Position numbers and translations under genes: made by a program
NCBI GenBank assembly: GCA_943737045.1
Contig: CALSFV010000003.1
Location: 1-64,000 of the forward strand
DNA length: 64,000 bases
Reading direction: 5' to 3'
Origin: Parapristionchus giblindavisi
Lineage: Eukaryota; Nematoda; Chromadorea; Rhabditida; Diplogasteridae
Notes under the pieces: generated by a model
Told to the model about the DNA's origin: nothing
Seen by the model: the letters and a program-made list of their open reading frames with translations, nothing else
Databases searched by the model: none
In this document: positions 52,550 through 61,973 of the stretch, one piece after another
Layout of the letters: every line of letters begins with the position of its first letter
How positions within the stretch are numbered: position 1 is the stretch's first letter

Positions 52550-53311
52550 CTGTTCATAGCACACTTTCAGCGGCTCGCCCTGTCCATCAACCTCATTCTT
52601 CGTGTACTGCTCAACGTACTGATTGAAGCCAGTTACCTGTACATCATTACTATGATTACGGTATCTCGGAATTACGGTAACTTACAGGAATGAGCTTGTT
52701 ATTCAGGTAGACCTTGACTCCGCGAGCAGCACCAGCGATATCGTAGGCACGACTGAAAAATCAATATTTTTTTTTAAAATTTAAAAAAATAAACTAATTT
52801 ACGATCTTACCGATACATGAGAGCAGTGATATCATCATCCAGCTCGGACATCTTGAATTTCTTCAAATCAGGCTTGAAGATTACCTAAACCAATATGGAG
52901 ATTAGAGAAATCAATCAATAATGGATCGATAAATCGATAAGTACCTTAGTGTAGTCATCACCGGAAGTAGCTTTCACTTCGGCATCCTCATCCTTGGTCA
53001 TATTGTTCTTCCAGGTCTGTAAACGAACAAATCAATAAAGCCGTAGAATATATTTTGAAGAATCGATAGATTCTGTAGATCATGATACATTATCGATTAC
53101 CTGTTTGAAAGCCTTCTTGTAATCCTTGCTGCTGGTTTCGAGAGTGAATTCAGTGGAGAAGATATTACACAGCTTAGCTCCGTATCCGTTACAACCACCC
53201 GTAATTGGACGATGTGAGCAGCGTACCAAAGATCAGCTCGGGTACGTACATGTTTTCAACCTCAAATCAATCAATAATTGTTATGATATCGATCGATACA
53301 AGTCATCGTAC

Positions 53312-53499
53312 CTTGTTTTCCCTCTGCACGATCTTTATACTTGCTGGAGCCGCGGATCTCATCGATTTCGGCCTGGACCTCTTCACTGAGGGCGAGGGAC
53401 TCAGCGGGACGGAGGTTGTTCAAGTTGAGAAGAACATAGGCGAGATGTGGGAGGACTGTGATGCAAATAGCGCTGAGGGCAGAACGACCGAACATCATG
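53312..53499 (-). pseudogene. Unidentified small exon, one membrane segment, start next to a splice acceptor
   Basis: The reverse strand opens with ATTTCAG, then C, then ATGATG: MMFGRSALSAICITVLPHLA, then YVLLNLNNLRPAESLALSEE, then VQAEIDEIRGSSKYKDRAEG and KQ, before a donor (AAG/GTACGA). Residues of about 4-25 are hydrophobic and could be one membrane segment or an uncleaved mitochondrial-type N-terminus; the rest is charged and helical in character. The ATG one base after an acceptor is common at trans-spliced nematode starts, so this could be a first exon. The 51-bp gap to the first TOP2 exon has GT-AG ends, but the phases do not fit and splicing would give a stop at once. I do not recognise the protein. 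Its composition suggests a real captured exon rather than noise. Confidence 0.5.
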
Positions 53500-54059
53500 C
53501 TGAAATTTGGAGTATTGAATCGAACGGTTGGCATAAAATACATCACCAATCATTTTTATCACAACTGTGCTATTCGTGTATGCTTACAACTGGGAGAACT
53601 ACAGGCAGAAGGTTCGGGATTGGCGCAGACATAGAGATAGAGGGATGATAACGATTTGATAGTTTCACGCCTGTTATAAGGTATAGTAAAACAACAACAA
53701 CATAGATCGCTCTAAATAGGGCCGCTCACTGTCTCGGTAATCCAGACATACGGAGGGCAATGGGTACGAACTCTTTTTTCATATCGGATTCGGGCGATTC
53801 GTGTCCGTATCCGTGAAAAAGTATGAGCGCCAGTCTTTTTTCACGGATACGGACAGAGAGGAACTTAGAGCGCTAGAGAGAGGGAAGGAGGTGAGAGAGT
53901 GTGTGAAATTGAGAGAGTGAAAAGGGAAGCGGTGAAAACAAGTGTAAATAAGAAACTAATGAGAAAATAAGCTAACCAGAAGAAATATAGAGTGGAACTA
54001 CACAAGAGAAATGTAATCAGAGCATTGGGAAAGTCAAATGAACAGTGGATTTTAAAAAT
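53500..54059. other. Non-coding stretch with a short hairpin
   Basis: Lies between the two unidentified exons. There is no coding similarity. It contains a perfect 18-bp stem, GTCCGTATCCGTGAAAAA at 53803-53820 with its reverse complement at 53837-53854, around a 16-base loop. Purine-rich GAGAGAG sequence follows to the right. Open frames of up to 187 codons that cross into the minisatellite are low-complexity artefacts. Confidence 0.6.
53803..53854. repeat. Perfect 18-bp inverted repeat (hairpin)
   Basis: Arms 53803-53820 and 53837-53854 are exact reverse complements separated by 16 bases. On the plus strand the second arm is not followed by a T tract. It may be the remnant of a small MITE; no function is assigned. 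Confidence 0.8.
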
Positions 54060-54312
54060 AAGGGTAAAAAAGAGTAAGAGAGAAAGAGAGTGAAATGCGC
54101 GCACCCTATCGCGAGAAAGAGAGTGAGACATAGAGGAGAGTGAGACAGAGAGGAGAGTAAGACAGAGAGGAGAGGGTATTTCACAAGAAGCGTGTCGCGA
54201 GAAAGACAAAGAGGAGAGTGAGGCAGAGAGGACAGTGAGGCAGCGAGGACAGTGAGGCACAGAGGAGAGTGAGACAGAGAGGAGAGTAAGACAGAGAGGA
54301 GAGTGTATTTCA
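54060..54312. repeat. Purine-rich minisatellite (GAGAGTGAGACAGAGAG-like)
   Basis: Irregular tandem units of about 16-18 bp built from GTGAGACAGAGAGGAGA and GTGAGGCAGAGAGGACA, split by two copies of a longer spacer containing TATTTCACAA(G/C)(A/C)AGCGTGT (near 54177 and 54305). The strong strand asymmetry produces long S/L/C-rich open frames on the minus strand, which are not genes. Confidence 0.8.
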
Positions 54313-54379
54313 CAACAAGCGTGTACAAGAGTATGCAATTGATACAAGAAAGCGTAAAAATTAAAAATAATAAGACTAC

Positions 54380-54520
54380 CTGACGACTGTAGCTGCCCGA
54401 GGACGGCATATTCAACACAAAGATGCATCTTGAGAAGTAGTTGAGGTTGTCGACGAGCTTGACGTGACGAGCGGTCTTGGTTGGGAGAGCCGATACGTGT
54501 GCTGGTCGTCGCGAACCCAT
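54380..54520 (-). pseudogene. Unidentified exon with SL2-like sequence before its ATG
   Basis: The reverse strand reads ATTTAG, GTTACTCAAG, then ATG: MGSRRPAHVSALPTKTARHV, then KLVDNLNYFSRCIFVLNMPS, then SGSYSRQ and a donor (CAG/GTAGTC). The 47 residues are basic at the start and contain one moderately hydrophobic stretch (CIFVLNM). GTTACTCAAG at 54521-54530 equals the last ten bases of the nematode SL2 spliced leader. The exon ends at phase 0 and does not splice in frame to the exon at 53499, so either an intervening exon is missing or the two come from different genes. The product is not recognised. It is the exon nearest the right end of the TIR element, and would be the 5'-most piece of any transcript across the cargo. 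Confidence 0.5.
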
Positions 54521-54540
54521 CTTGAGTAACCTAAATTCAT

Positions 54541-54957
54541 CCTGTTACGGATAAATGCGATCGGAAAGCGGAAAGAACGGAAAGAGCGGAAAGAAAGAGT
54601 GAAAGAACAGTGAACTGGTAAAGTCGTGCGCGCGGTCGCGACGCGTGTGTTCCCCCCCCCCCCCCCCCGCTGTTCGAACATGTTTTTCAGCTGCTCCGCG
54701 CTCTCATAAAATTCGGACGAGTGTGACTGAGAATGCACACGATTTCCTGTGCAGTTTTCGTCTAAATAATAAGTGTTTTCACAAAAAATATTTATAAATT
54801 ATTGAGCACACTTTCATCGAGAGTTGAGTAACCACAATTTAATCATCACACTATCACTTTTGTAAATTAAACTTTCGACGCAACTTTATGTAAAGCTCCG
54901 TTTACTTTTTCTGCTCCTCTTCAAATGCACACTCTCTCGCCTGCTCTAACCGACCTC
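54541..54957. other. Upstream region with simple sequence, no gene
   Basis: Contains (GGAAAG)n-like repeats at about 54558-54603, a run of 17 C residues (54652-54668), and then AT-rich sequence to 54900. No coding similarity was seen. On the minus strand it precedes the first captured exon and could hold its former promoter or flank, but no clear TATA box or initiator stands out. Confidence 0.55.
54652..54668. repeat. Poly(C) tract
   Basis: Seventeen consecutive C residues (G on the minus strand), capable of stacking with nearby G runs and prone to length errors in sequencing. Confidence 0.9.
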
Positions 54958-55134
54958 GCTAGAAAGTTCGCATCTTTCGACGCATCTTTTCGTCGCAACT
55001 TTCGACGCAACTTTCGATCGAAAGTTGTTAGAGAGTACTAGAGAGTGTGTATTTCGAGAGATTTAGAGAAAACTTGCGTCGAAAGTTGCGTCGAAAGTTG
55101 CGAACTTTCTTCGCAACTTTCTTCGCATCTTTTT
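54958..55134. repeat. Right subterminal motif array
   Basis: At least ten copies, in both orientations, of GAAAGTTGCG / CGCAACTTTC and the related AAAGATGCG, including GAAAGTTCGCATCTTTC and CTTTCGATCGAAAG, which are also present just inside the left end. About 50 bp of different sequence (55027-55075, TAGAGAGT-type) splits the array in two. Such arrays are transposase-binding regions in several DNA transposon superfamilies. Confidence 0.78.
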
Positions 55135-55156
55135 TGACAGATTGGACGGACCCCTG
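55135..55156 (-). repeat. Right terminal inverted repeat of the 7.2-kb element
   Basis: TGACAGATTGGACGGACC and then CCTG, the exact reverse complement of 47938-47959. The RT reading frame resumes at 55157. Confidence 0.9.
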
Positions 55157-55692
55157 ATGCTTTCGGGATTGGTTTGACTAATGCTTTTTTCCATAGTTCC
55201 GGAACCATACCGGAGAGCATACTTTTATTGAAAATTATTAGAAGTGGTGATATCATTGCATATTTGCATTTAACATAAACTATATTTGGGATCCCACCTG
55301 GCGATAAATTAATTTTCGGTGCCATTTTCGAGATTGCTAGAGAAATATCTGTGGCAGAGAATGAAATAGATTCGAATAAAGGAACATTTGATGATTGTTT
55401 AGGAAGAGGAGAAAGTTGGGGCGGAGTCAAAACTGAAGAGAAAAAATTAGCAAAAGCATTACACTTTTCTTTATCAGTAACTAGTGATGCGCCATTTGAA
55501 TCAACGATACCTGGAGTTGCAAGTTTTGGAGAATTTAAACGATCTTTAGTGAGCTTAAAATACAGTTTTCTATCTTTAAGTGACTGCACTTCATTGGAGC
55601 AATCGTATCTAAGCAAAGCTCTATCAAGACGTTTCTTAAGTTCAAAGGCTAAATGACTATTTGGAGATATGGAGTGAATCCGCTTGCATGGA
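55157..55692 (-). pseudogene. Reverse transcriptase N-terminal part of the non-LTR retrotransposon (5'-truncated)
   Basis: The 5' half of the element whose 3' half is at 46435-47937. The minus-strand frame encodes the linker and RT N-terminus: ALLRYDCSNEVQSLKDRKLY, VTDKEKCNAFANFFSSVLTP, ISKMAPKINLSPGGIPNIV, and PLLIIFNKSMLSGMVPELWK followed by KALVKPIPKA. The order DKEKCNAFANFF, SP.GIP, IFN.S...G..P..WK.A.V.PI.K is the standard start of CR1/jockey-type RTs. The copy stops at 55692, so the endonuclease domain is missing. It then meets TTTT at 55693-55696 and the 523-bp satellite. The frame is open throughout this half. The start codon in the long open frame lies in satellite sequence and is not biological. 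Confidence 0.87.
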
Positions 55693-56742
55693 TTTTGAAA
55701 TGTCAAAATTCAGAACTCTCGAGAGCATTCTCCAAATGGAAAATTTCTAACAGAGACTATCATTCCTTTTTTTAGAGCTATCCAAAAAACTTAAGATGTT
55801 AAAGAAAGATAAAGTTTAAAGCGAATTATAAGGCTTTTCTTGGACTTTCGTGATTCGACTATGACCACTGTCTTGTTCTAACCCCGGCTAAGCTCTTTGG
55901 GCAGGAGTTCGGGTCTGTGAAACTCACAATAGCATGCTCTAGATATGCTTGATAAAGTATTAGTAGGACAAAGTAATACACAACTGGGAACAGGGTGATA
56001 ACTGCATCGAATTTTGGAAAAAAAAATGGTTTACGTCCAAGTATGACAATAATTATTTTTATTTCATTCCAGTATCGGTCGATATTCATTCTGATTAGTA
56101 TATTTTGTAATCGTAACTTATCGTGGATTAATTTTAAAATAATAAGCAAGTAGTGAAACGCCGGGTATTGAATTGATAGTCTGATATTCAGCGTGCACCT
56201 TGTAAATTTACATCACTTTTGAAATGTCAAAATTCAGAACTCTCGAGAGCATTCTCCAAATGGAAAATTTCTAACAGAGACTATCATTCCTTTTTTCAGA
56301 GCTATCCAAAAACTTAAGATGTTAAAGAAAGATAATGTTTAAAGCGACTTATAAGGCTTTTCTTGGACTTTCGTGATTCGACTATGACCACTGTCTGGTT
56401 CTGACCCCGGCTAGGCTCTTTGGGCAGGAGCTCGGGTCTGTGAAACTCACAATAGCATGCTCTAGATATGCTTGATAAAGTATTAGTAGGACAAAGTAAT
56501 ACACAACTGGGAACAAGGTGATAACTGCATCGAATTTTGGAAAAAAAATGGTTTACGTCCAAGTATGACAATAATTATTTTTATTTCATTCCAGCATCGG
56601 TCGATATTCATTCTGATTAGTATATTTTGTAATCGTCAATTATCGTGGATTAATTTAAAAATAATAAGCAAGTGGTCAAACGCCGGGTATTGAATTGATA
56701 GTCTGATATTCAGCGTGAACCTGGTAAATTTACGTCACTTTT

Positions 56743-58835
56743 GAAATGTCAAAATTCAGAATTCTCGACAGCATTCTCCAAATGGAAAATTTCTAACAGA
56801 GACTATCATTCCTTTTTTTTCAGAGCTATCTAAAAAAATTAAGATGTTAAAGAAAGATAAAGTTTAAAGCGAATTATAAGGCTTTTCTTGGACTCTCGTG
56901 ATTCGGCTATGACCACTGTCTTGTTCTGACCCCGGCTAAGCTCTTTGGGCAGGAGCTCGGGTCTGTGAAGCTCACAATTGCATGCACTAGATGTGCTTGA
57001 TAAAGTATCAGTAAGGGAAAGTAATACACAACTGGGAACAGGGTGATAACTGCATCACATTTTGGAAAAAAAAATGGTTTACGTCCAAGTATGACAATAA
57101 TTATTTTTATTTCATTCCAGTATCGGTCGATATTCATTCTGATTAGTATATTTTGTAATCGTAACTTATCGTGGATTAATTTAAAAATAATAAGCAAGTA
57201 GTGAAACGCCGGGTATTGAATTGATAGTCTGATATTCAGCGTGAACCTGGTAAATTTACGTCACTTTTGAAATGTCAAAATTCAGAACTCTCGACAGCAT
57301 TCTCCAAATGGAAAATTTCTAACAGAGACTATCATTCCTTTTTTAGAGCTATCCAAAAAACTTAAGATGTTAAAGAAAGATAAAGTTTAAAGCGAATTAT
57401 AAGGCTTTTCTTGGACTCTCGTGATTCGGCTATGACCACTGTCTTGTTCTGACCCCGGCTAAGCTCTTTGGGCAGGAGCTCGGGTCTGTGAAGCTCACAA
57501 TTGCATGCACTAGATGTGCTTGATAAAGTATCAGTAAGGCAAAGTAATACACAACTGGGAACAGGGTGATAACTGCATCGAATTTTGGAAAAAAATGGTT
57601 TACGTCCAAGTATGACAATAATTATATTTATTTCAATCCAGTATCGGTCGATATTCATTCTGATTAGTATATTTTGTAATCGTCAATTATCGTGGATTAA
57701 TGTAAAAATAATAAGCAAGTAGTGAAACGCCGGGTATTGAATTGATAGTCTGATATTCAGCGTGAACCTGGTAAATTTACGTCACTTTTGAAATGTCAAA
57801 ATTCAGAACTCTCGACAGCATTCTCCAAATGGAAAATTTCTAACAGAGACTATCATTCCTTTTTTCAGAGCTATCCAAAAAACTTAAGATGTTAAAGAAA
57901 GATAAAGTTTAAAGCGAATTATAAGGCTTTTCTTGGACTCTCGTGATTCGGCTATGACCACTGTCTTGTTCTGACCCCGGCTAAGCTCTTTGGGCAGGAG
58001 CTCGGGTCTGTGAAGCTCACAATTGCATGCACTAGATGTGCTTGATAAAGTATCAGTAAGGCAAAGTAATACACAACTGGGAACAGGGTGATAACTGCAT
58101 CACATTTTGGAAAAAAAAATGGTTTACGTCCAAGTATGACAATAATTATTTTTATTTCATTCCAGTATCGGTCGATATTCATTCTGATTAGTATATTTTG
58201 TAATCGTAACTTATCGTGGATTAATTTAAAAATAATAAGCAAGTAGTGAAACGCCGGGTATTGAATTGATAGTCTGATATTCAGCGTGAACCTGGTAAAT
58301 TTACGTCACTTTTGAAATGTCAAAATTCAGAACTCTCGACAGCATTCTCCAAATGGAAAATTTCTAACAGAGACTATCATTCCTTTTTTTAGAGCTATCC
58401 AAAAAACTTAAGATGTTAAAGAAAGATAAAGTTTAAAGCGAATTATAAGGCTTTTCTTGGACTCTCGTGATTCGGCTATGACCACTGTCTTGTTCTGACC
58501 CCGGCTAAGCTCTTTGGGCAGGAGCTCGGGTCTGTGAAGCTCACAATTGCATGCACTAGATGTGCTTGATAAAGTATCAGTAAGGCAAAGTAATACACAA
58601 CTGGGAACAGGGTGATAACTGCATCGAATTTTGGAAAAAAATGGTTTACGTCCAAGTATGACAATAATTATATTTATTTCAATCCAGTATCGGTCGATAT
58701 TCATTCTGATTAGTATATTTTGTAATCGTCAATTATCGTGGATTAATGTAAAAATAATAAGCAAGTAGTGAAACGCCGGGTATTGAATTGATAGTCTGAT
58801 ATTCAGCGTGAACCTGGTAAATTTACGTCACTTTT
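56743..58835. repeat. Tandem dimer duplication in the 523-bp satellite
   Basis: Copies 3-4 (56743-57789) and 5-6 (57790-58835) form two consecutive A-type dimers of about 1,046 bp. Within each dimer the first copy has CATCACATTTTGG and GTAACTTATC, and the second CATCGAATTTTGG and GTCAATTATC. The repeated pattern shows recent duplication of a two-monomer unit. Confidence 0.8.
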
Positions 58836-61800
58836 GAAATGTCAAAATTCAGAACTCTCGACAGCATTCTCCAAATGGAAAATTTCTAACAGAGACTATC
58901 ATTCCTTTTTTTCAGAGCTATCTAAAAAAATTAAGATGTTAAAGAAAGATAAAGTTTAAAGCGAATTATAAGGCTTTTCTTGGACTCTCGTGATTCGGCT
59001 ATGACCACTGTCTTGTTCTGGCCCCGGCTAAGCTCTTTGGGCAGGAGCTCGGGTCTGTGAAGCTCACAATTGCATGCACTAGATGTGCTTGATAAAGTAT
59101 CAGTAAGGCAAAGTAATACACAACTGGGAACAGGGTGATAACTGCATCACATTTTGGAAAAAAATGGTTTACGTCCAAGTATGACAATAATTATTTTTAT
59201 TTCATTCCAGTATCGGTCGATATTCATTCTGATTAGTATATTTTGTAATCGTAACTTATCGTGGATTAATTTAAAAATAATAAGCAAGTAGTGAAACGCC
59301 GGGTATTGAATTGATAGTCTGATATTCAGCGTGCACCTGGTAAATTTACATCACTTTTGAAATGTCAAAATTCAGAACTCTCGAGAGCATTCTCCAAATG
59401 GAAAATTTCTAACAGAGACTATCATTCCTTTTTTCAGAGCTATCCAAAAAACTTAAGATGTTAAAGAAAGATAAAGTTTAAAGCGACTTATAAGGCTTTT
59501 CTTGGACTTTCGTGATTCGACTATGACCACTGTCTGGTTCTGACCCCGGCTAGGCTCTTTGGGCAGGAGCTCGGGTCTGTGAAACTCACAATAGCATGCT
59601 CTAGATATGCTTGATAAAGTATTAGTAGGACAAAGTAATACACAACTGGGAACAAGGTGATAACTGCATCGAATTTTGGAAAAAAATGGTTTACGTCCAA
59701 GTATGACAATAATTATTTTTATTTCATTCCAGCATCGGTCGATATTCATTCTGATTAGTATATTTTGTAATCGTCAATTATCGTGGATTAATTTTAAAAT
59801 AATAAGCAAGTGGTCAAACGCCGGGTATTGAATTGATAGTCTGATATTCAGCGTGAACCTGGTAAATTTACGTCACTTTTGAAATGTCAAAATTCAGAAC
59901 TCTCGACAGCATTCTCCAAATGGAAAATTTCTAACAGAGACTATCATTCCTTTTTTTCAGAGCTATCTAAAAAAATTAAGATGTTAAAGAAAGATAAAGT
60001 TTAAAGCGAATTATAAGGCTTTTCTTGGACTCTCGTGATTCGGCTATGACCACTGTCTTGTTCTGGCCCCGGCTAAGCTCTTTGGGCAGGAGCTCGGGTC
60101 TGTGAAGCTCACAATTGCATGCACTAGATGTGCTTGATAAAGTATCAGTAAGGCAAAGTAATACACAACTGGGAACAGGGTGATAACTGCATCACATTTT
60201 GGAAAAAAAATGGTTTACGTCCAAGTATGACAATAATTATTTTTATTTCATTCCAGTATCGGTCGATATTCATTCTGATTAGTATATTTTGTAATCGTAA
60301 CTTATCGTGGATTAATTTAAAAATAATAAGCAAGTAGTGAAACGCCGGGTATTGAATTGATAGTCTGATATTCAGCGTGAACCTGGTAAATTTACGTCAC
60401 TTTTGAAATGTCAAAATTCAGAACTCTCGACAGCATTCTCCAAATGGAAAATTTCTAACAGAGACTATCATTCCTTTTTTTCAGAGCTATCTAAAAAAAT
60501 TAAGATGTTAAAGAAAGATAAAGTTTAAAGCGAATTATAAGGCTTTTCTTGGACTCTCGTGATTCGGCTATGACCACTGTCTTGTTCTGGCCCCGGCTAA
60601 GCTCTTTGGGCAGGAGCTCGGGTCTGTGAAGCTCACAATTGCATGCACTAGATGTGCTTGATAAAGTATCAGTAAGGCAAAGTAATACACAACTGGGAAC
60701 AGGGTGATAACTGCATCACATTTTGGAAAAAAATGGTTTACGTCCAAGTATGACAATAATTATTTTTATTTCATTCCAGTATCGGTCGATATTCATTCTG
60801 ATTAGTATATTTTGTAATCGTAACTTATCGTGGATTAATTTAAAAATAATAAGCAAGTAGTGAAACGCCGGGTATTGAATTGATAGTCTGATATTCAGCG
60901 TGCACCTGGTAAATTTACATCACTTTTGAAATGTCAAAATTCAGAACTCTCGAGAGCATTCTCCAAATGGAAAATTTCTAACAGAGACTATCATTCCTTT
61001 TTTCAGAGCTATCCAAAAAACTTAAGATGTTAAAGAAAGATAAAGTTTAAAGCGACTTATAAGGCTTTTCTTGGACTTTCGTGATTCGACTATGACCACT
61101 GTCTGGTTCTGACCCCGGCTAGGCTCTTTGGGCAGGAGCTCGGGTCTGTGAAACTCACAATAGCATGCTCTAGATATGCTTGATAAAGTATTAGTAGGAC
61201 AAAGTAATACACAACTGGGAACAAGGTGATAACTGCATCGAATTTTGGAAAAAAATGGTTTACGTCCAAGTATGACAATAATTATTTTTATTTCATTCCA
61301 GCATCGGTCGATATTCATTCTGATTAGTATATTTTGTAATCGTCAATTATCGTGGATTAATTTTAAAATAATAAGCAAGTGGTCAAACGCCGGGTATTGA
61401 ATTGATAGTCTGATATTCAGCGTGAACCTGGTAAATTTACGTCACTTTTGAAATGTCAAAATTCAGAACTCTCGACAGCATTCTCCAAATGGAAAATTTC
61501 TAACAGAGACTATCATTCCTTTTTTTCAGAGCTATCTAAAAAAATTAAGATGTTAAAGAAAGATAAAGTTTAAAGCGAATTATAAGGCTTTTCTTGGACT
61601 CTCGTGATTCGGCTATGACCACTGTCTTGTTCTGGCCCCGGCTAAGCTCTTTGGGCAGGAGCTCGGGTCTGTGAAGCTCACAATTGCATGCACTAGATGT
61701 GCTTGATAAAGTATCAGTAAGGCAAAGTAATACACAACTGGGAACAGGGTGATAACTGCATCACATTTTGGAAAAAAAATGGTTTACGTCCAAGTATGAC

Positions 61801-61973
61801 AATAATTATTTTTATTTCATTCCAGTATCGGTCGATATTCATTCTGATTAGTATATTTTGTAATCGTAACTTATCGTGGATTAATTTAAAAATAATAAGC
61901 AAGTAGTGAAACGCCGGGTATTGAATTGATAGTCTGATATTCAGCGTGAACCTGGTAAATTTACGTCACTTTT
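58836..61973. repeat. Tandem trimer duplication in the 523-bp satellite
   Basis: Copies 7-9 (58836-60404) and 10-12 (60405-61973) are two near-identical 1,569-bp trimers with order A-B-A. They share the private change TTCTGGCCCC (instead of TTCTGACCCC) in both A copies. Copies 13 and 14 (61974-63017) are a further near-identical pair of B-type monomers. Confidence 0.82.

Larger units (their letters stand above)
51469..53260 (-). pseudogene. DNA topoisomerase II fragment, ATPase and transducer exons, broken
   Basis: Eight exons with GT-AG introns: 53101-53260, 52945-53016, 52811-52884, 52686-52752, 52550-52636, 51858-51944, 51674-51778, 51469-51606. They read in family order: VENMYVPELIFGTLLTSSNY; TGGCNGYGAKLCNIFSTEF; TWKNNM; FKPDLKKFKM; SRAYDIAGAARGVKVYLNN; GFNQYV; DRWEVALTV..GFQQVSFVN; GGRHVDYVADQM; VKNHMWVF..LIENPTFDSQ with the ATP-sensing QTK loop. 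Damage: in the first exon the codons between TSSNY and TGG (DDDEKKV in relatives) are deleted out of frame and the conserved GGRNGYGA arginine is cysteine; in 51469-51606 an in-frame TAG follows MTL where the family has glutamine. The N-terminal start of the ATPase domain is missing. Introns are kept, so this was captured as DNA, not as cDNA. Exon identity is very secure. Confidence 0.94.
47938..55156. mobile_element. 7.2-kb TIR element (hAT-like ends) carrying captured host gene fragments
   Basis: A segment of 7,219 bp is bounded by perfect 22-bp inverted repeats starting CAGGGGTCCGTCCAATC. It lies exactly between the two halves of one reverse transcriptase; removing it restores the RT frame. 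CAGGG-type termini are characteristic of hAT transposons. Dense GAAAGTTGCG/GCGAACTTTC motifs lie just inside both ends, like transposase-binding subterminal repeats of hAT elements. No 8-bp target duplication is visible (ATTATTAC on the left, ATGCTTTC on the right), which is atypical for hAT. No transposase reading frame is present, so it is non-autonomous. Inside are intron-containing pieces of at least two host genes (TOP2 and GMPPB), all on the minus strand. This resembles Pack-type transposons. Superfamily assignment is an inference; the insertion itself is well supported. Confidence 0.82.

Noticed and set aside
53205..53648. Plus-strand 147-codon frame
   Set aside because: Antisense shadow of the TOP2 exon and the unidentified small exon.
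53865..54520. Long S/L/C-rich minus-strand frames of 187 and 167 codons
   Set aside because: Low-complexity translation of the purine-rich minisatellite; only the first 47 residues of the second look like a real exon.
47938..55156. Helitron as the capturing element
   Set aside because: Helitrons also capture genes and leave no target duplication, but they have no perfect 22-bp terminal inverted repeats, and no CTRR end with hairpin is seen. CAGGGG ends fit hAT better.
55351..55656. Plus-strand 101-codon frame
   Set aside because: Antisense shadow of the reverse transcriptase.
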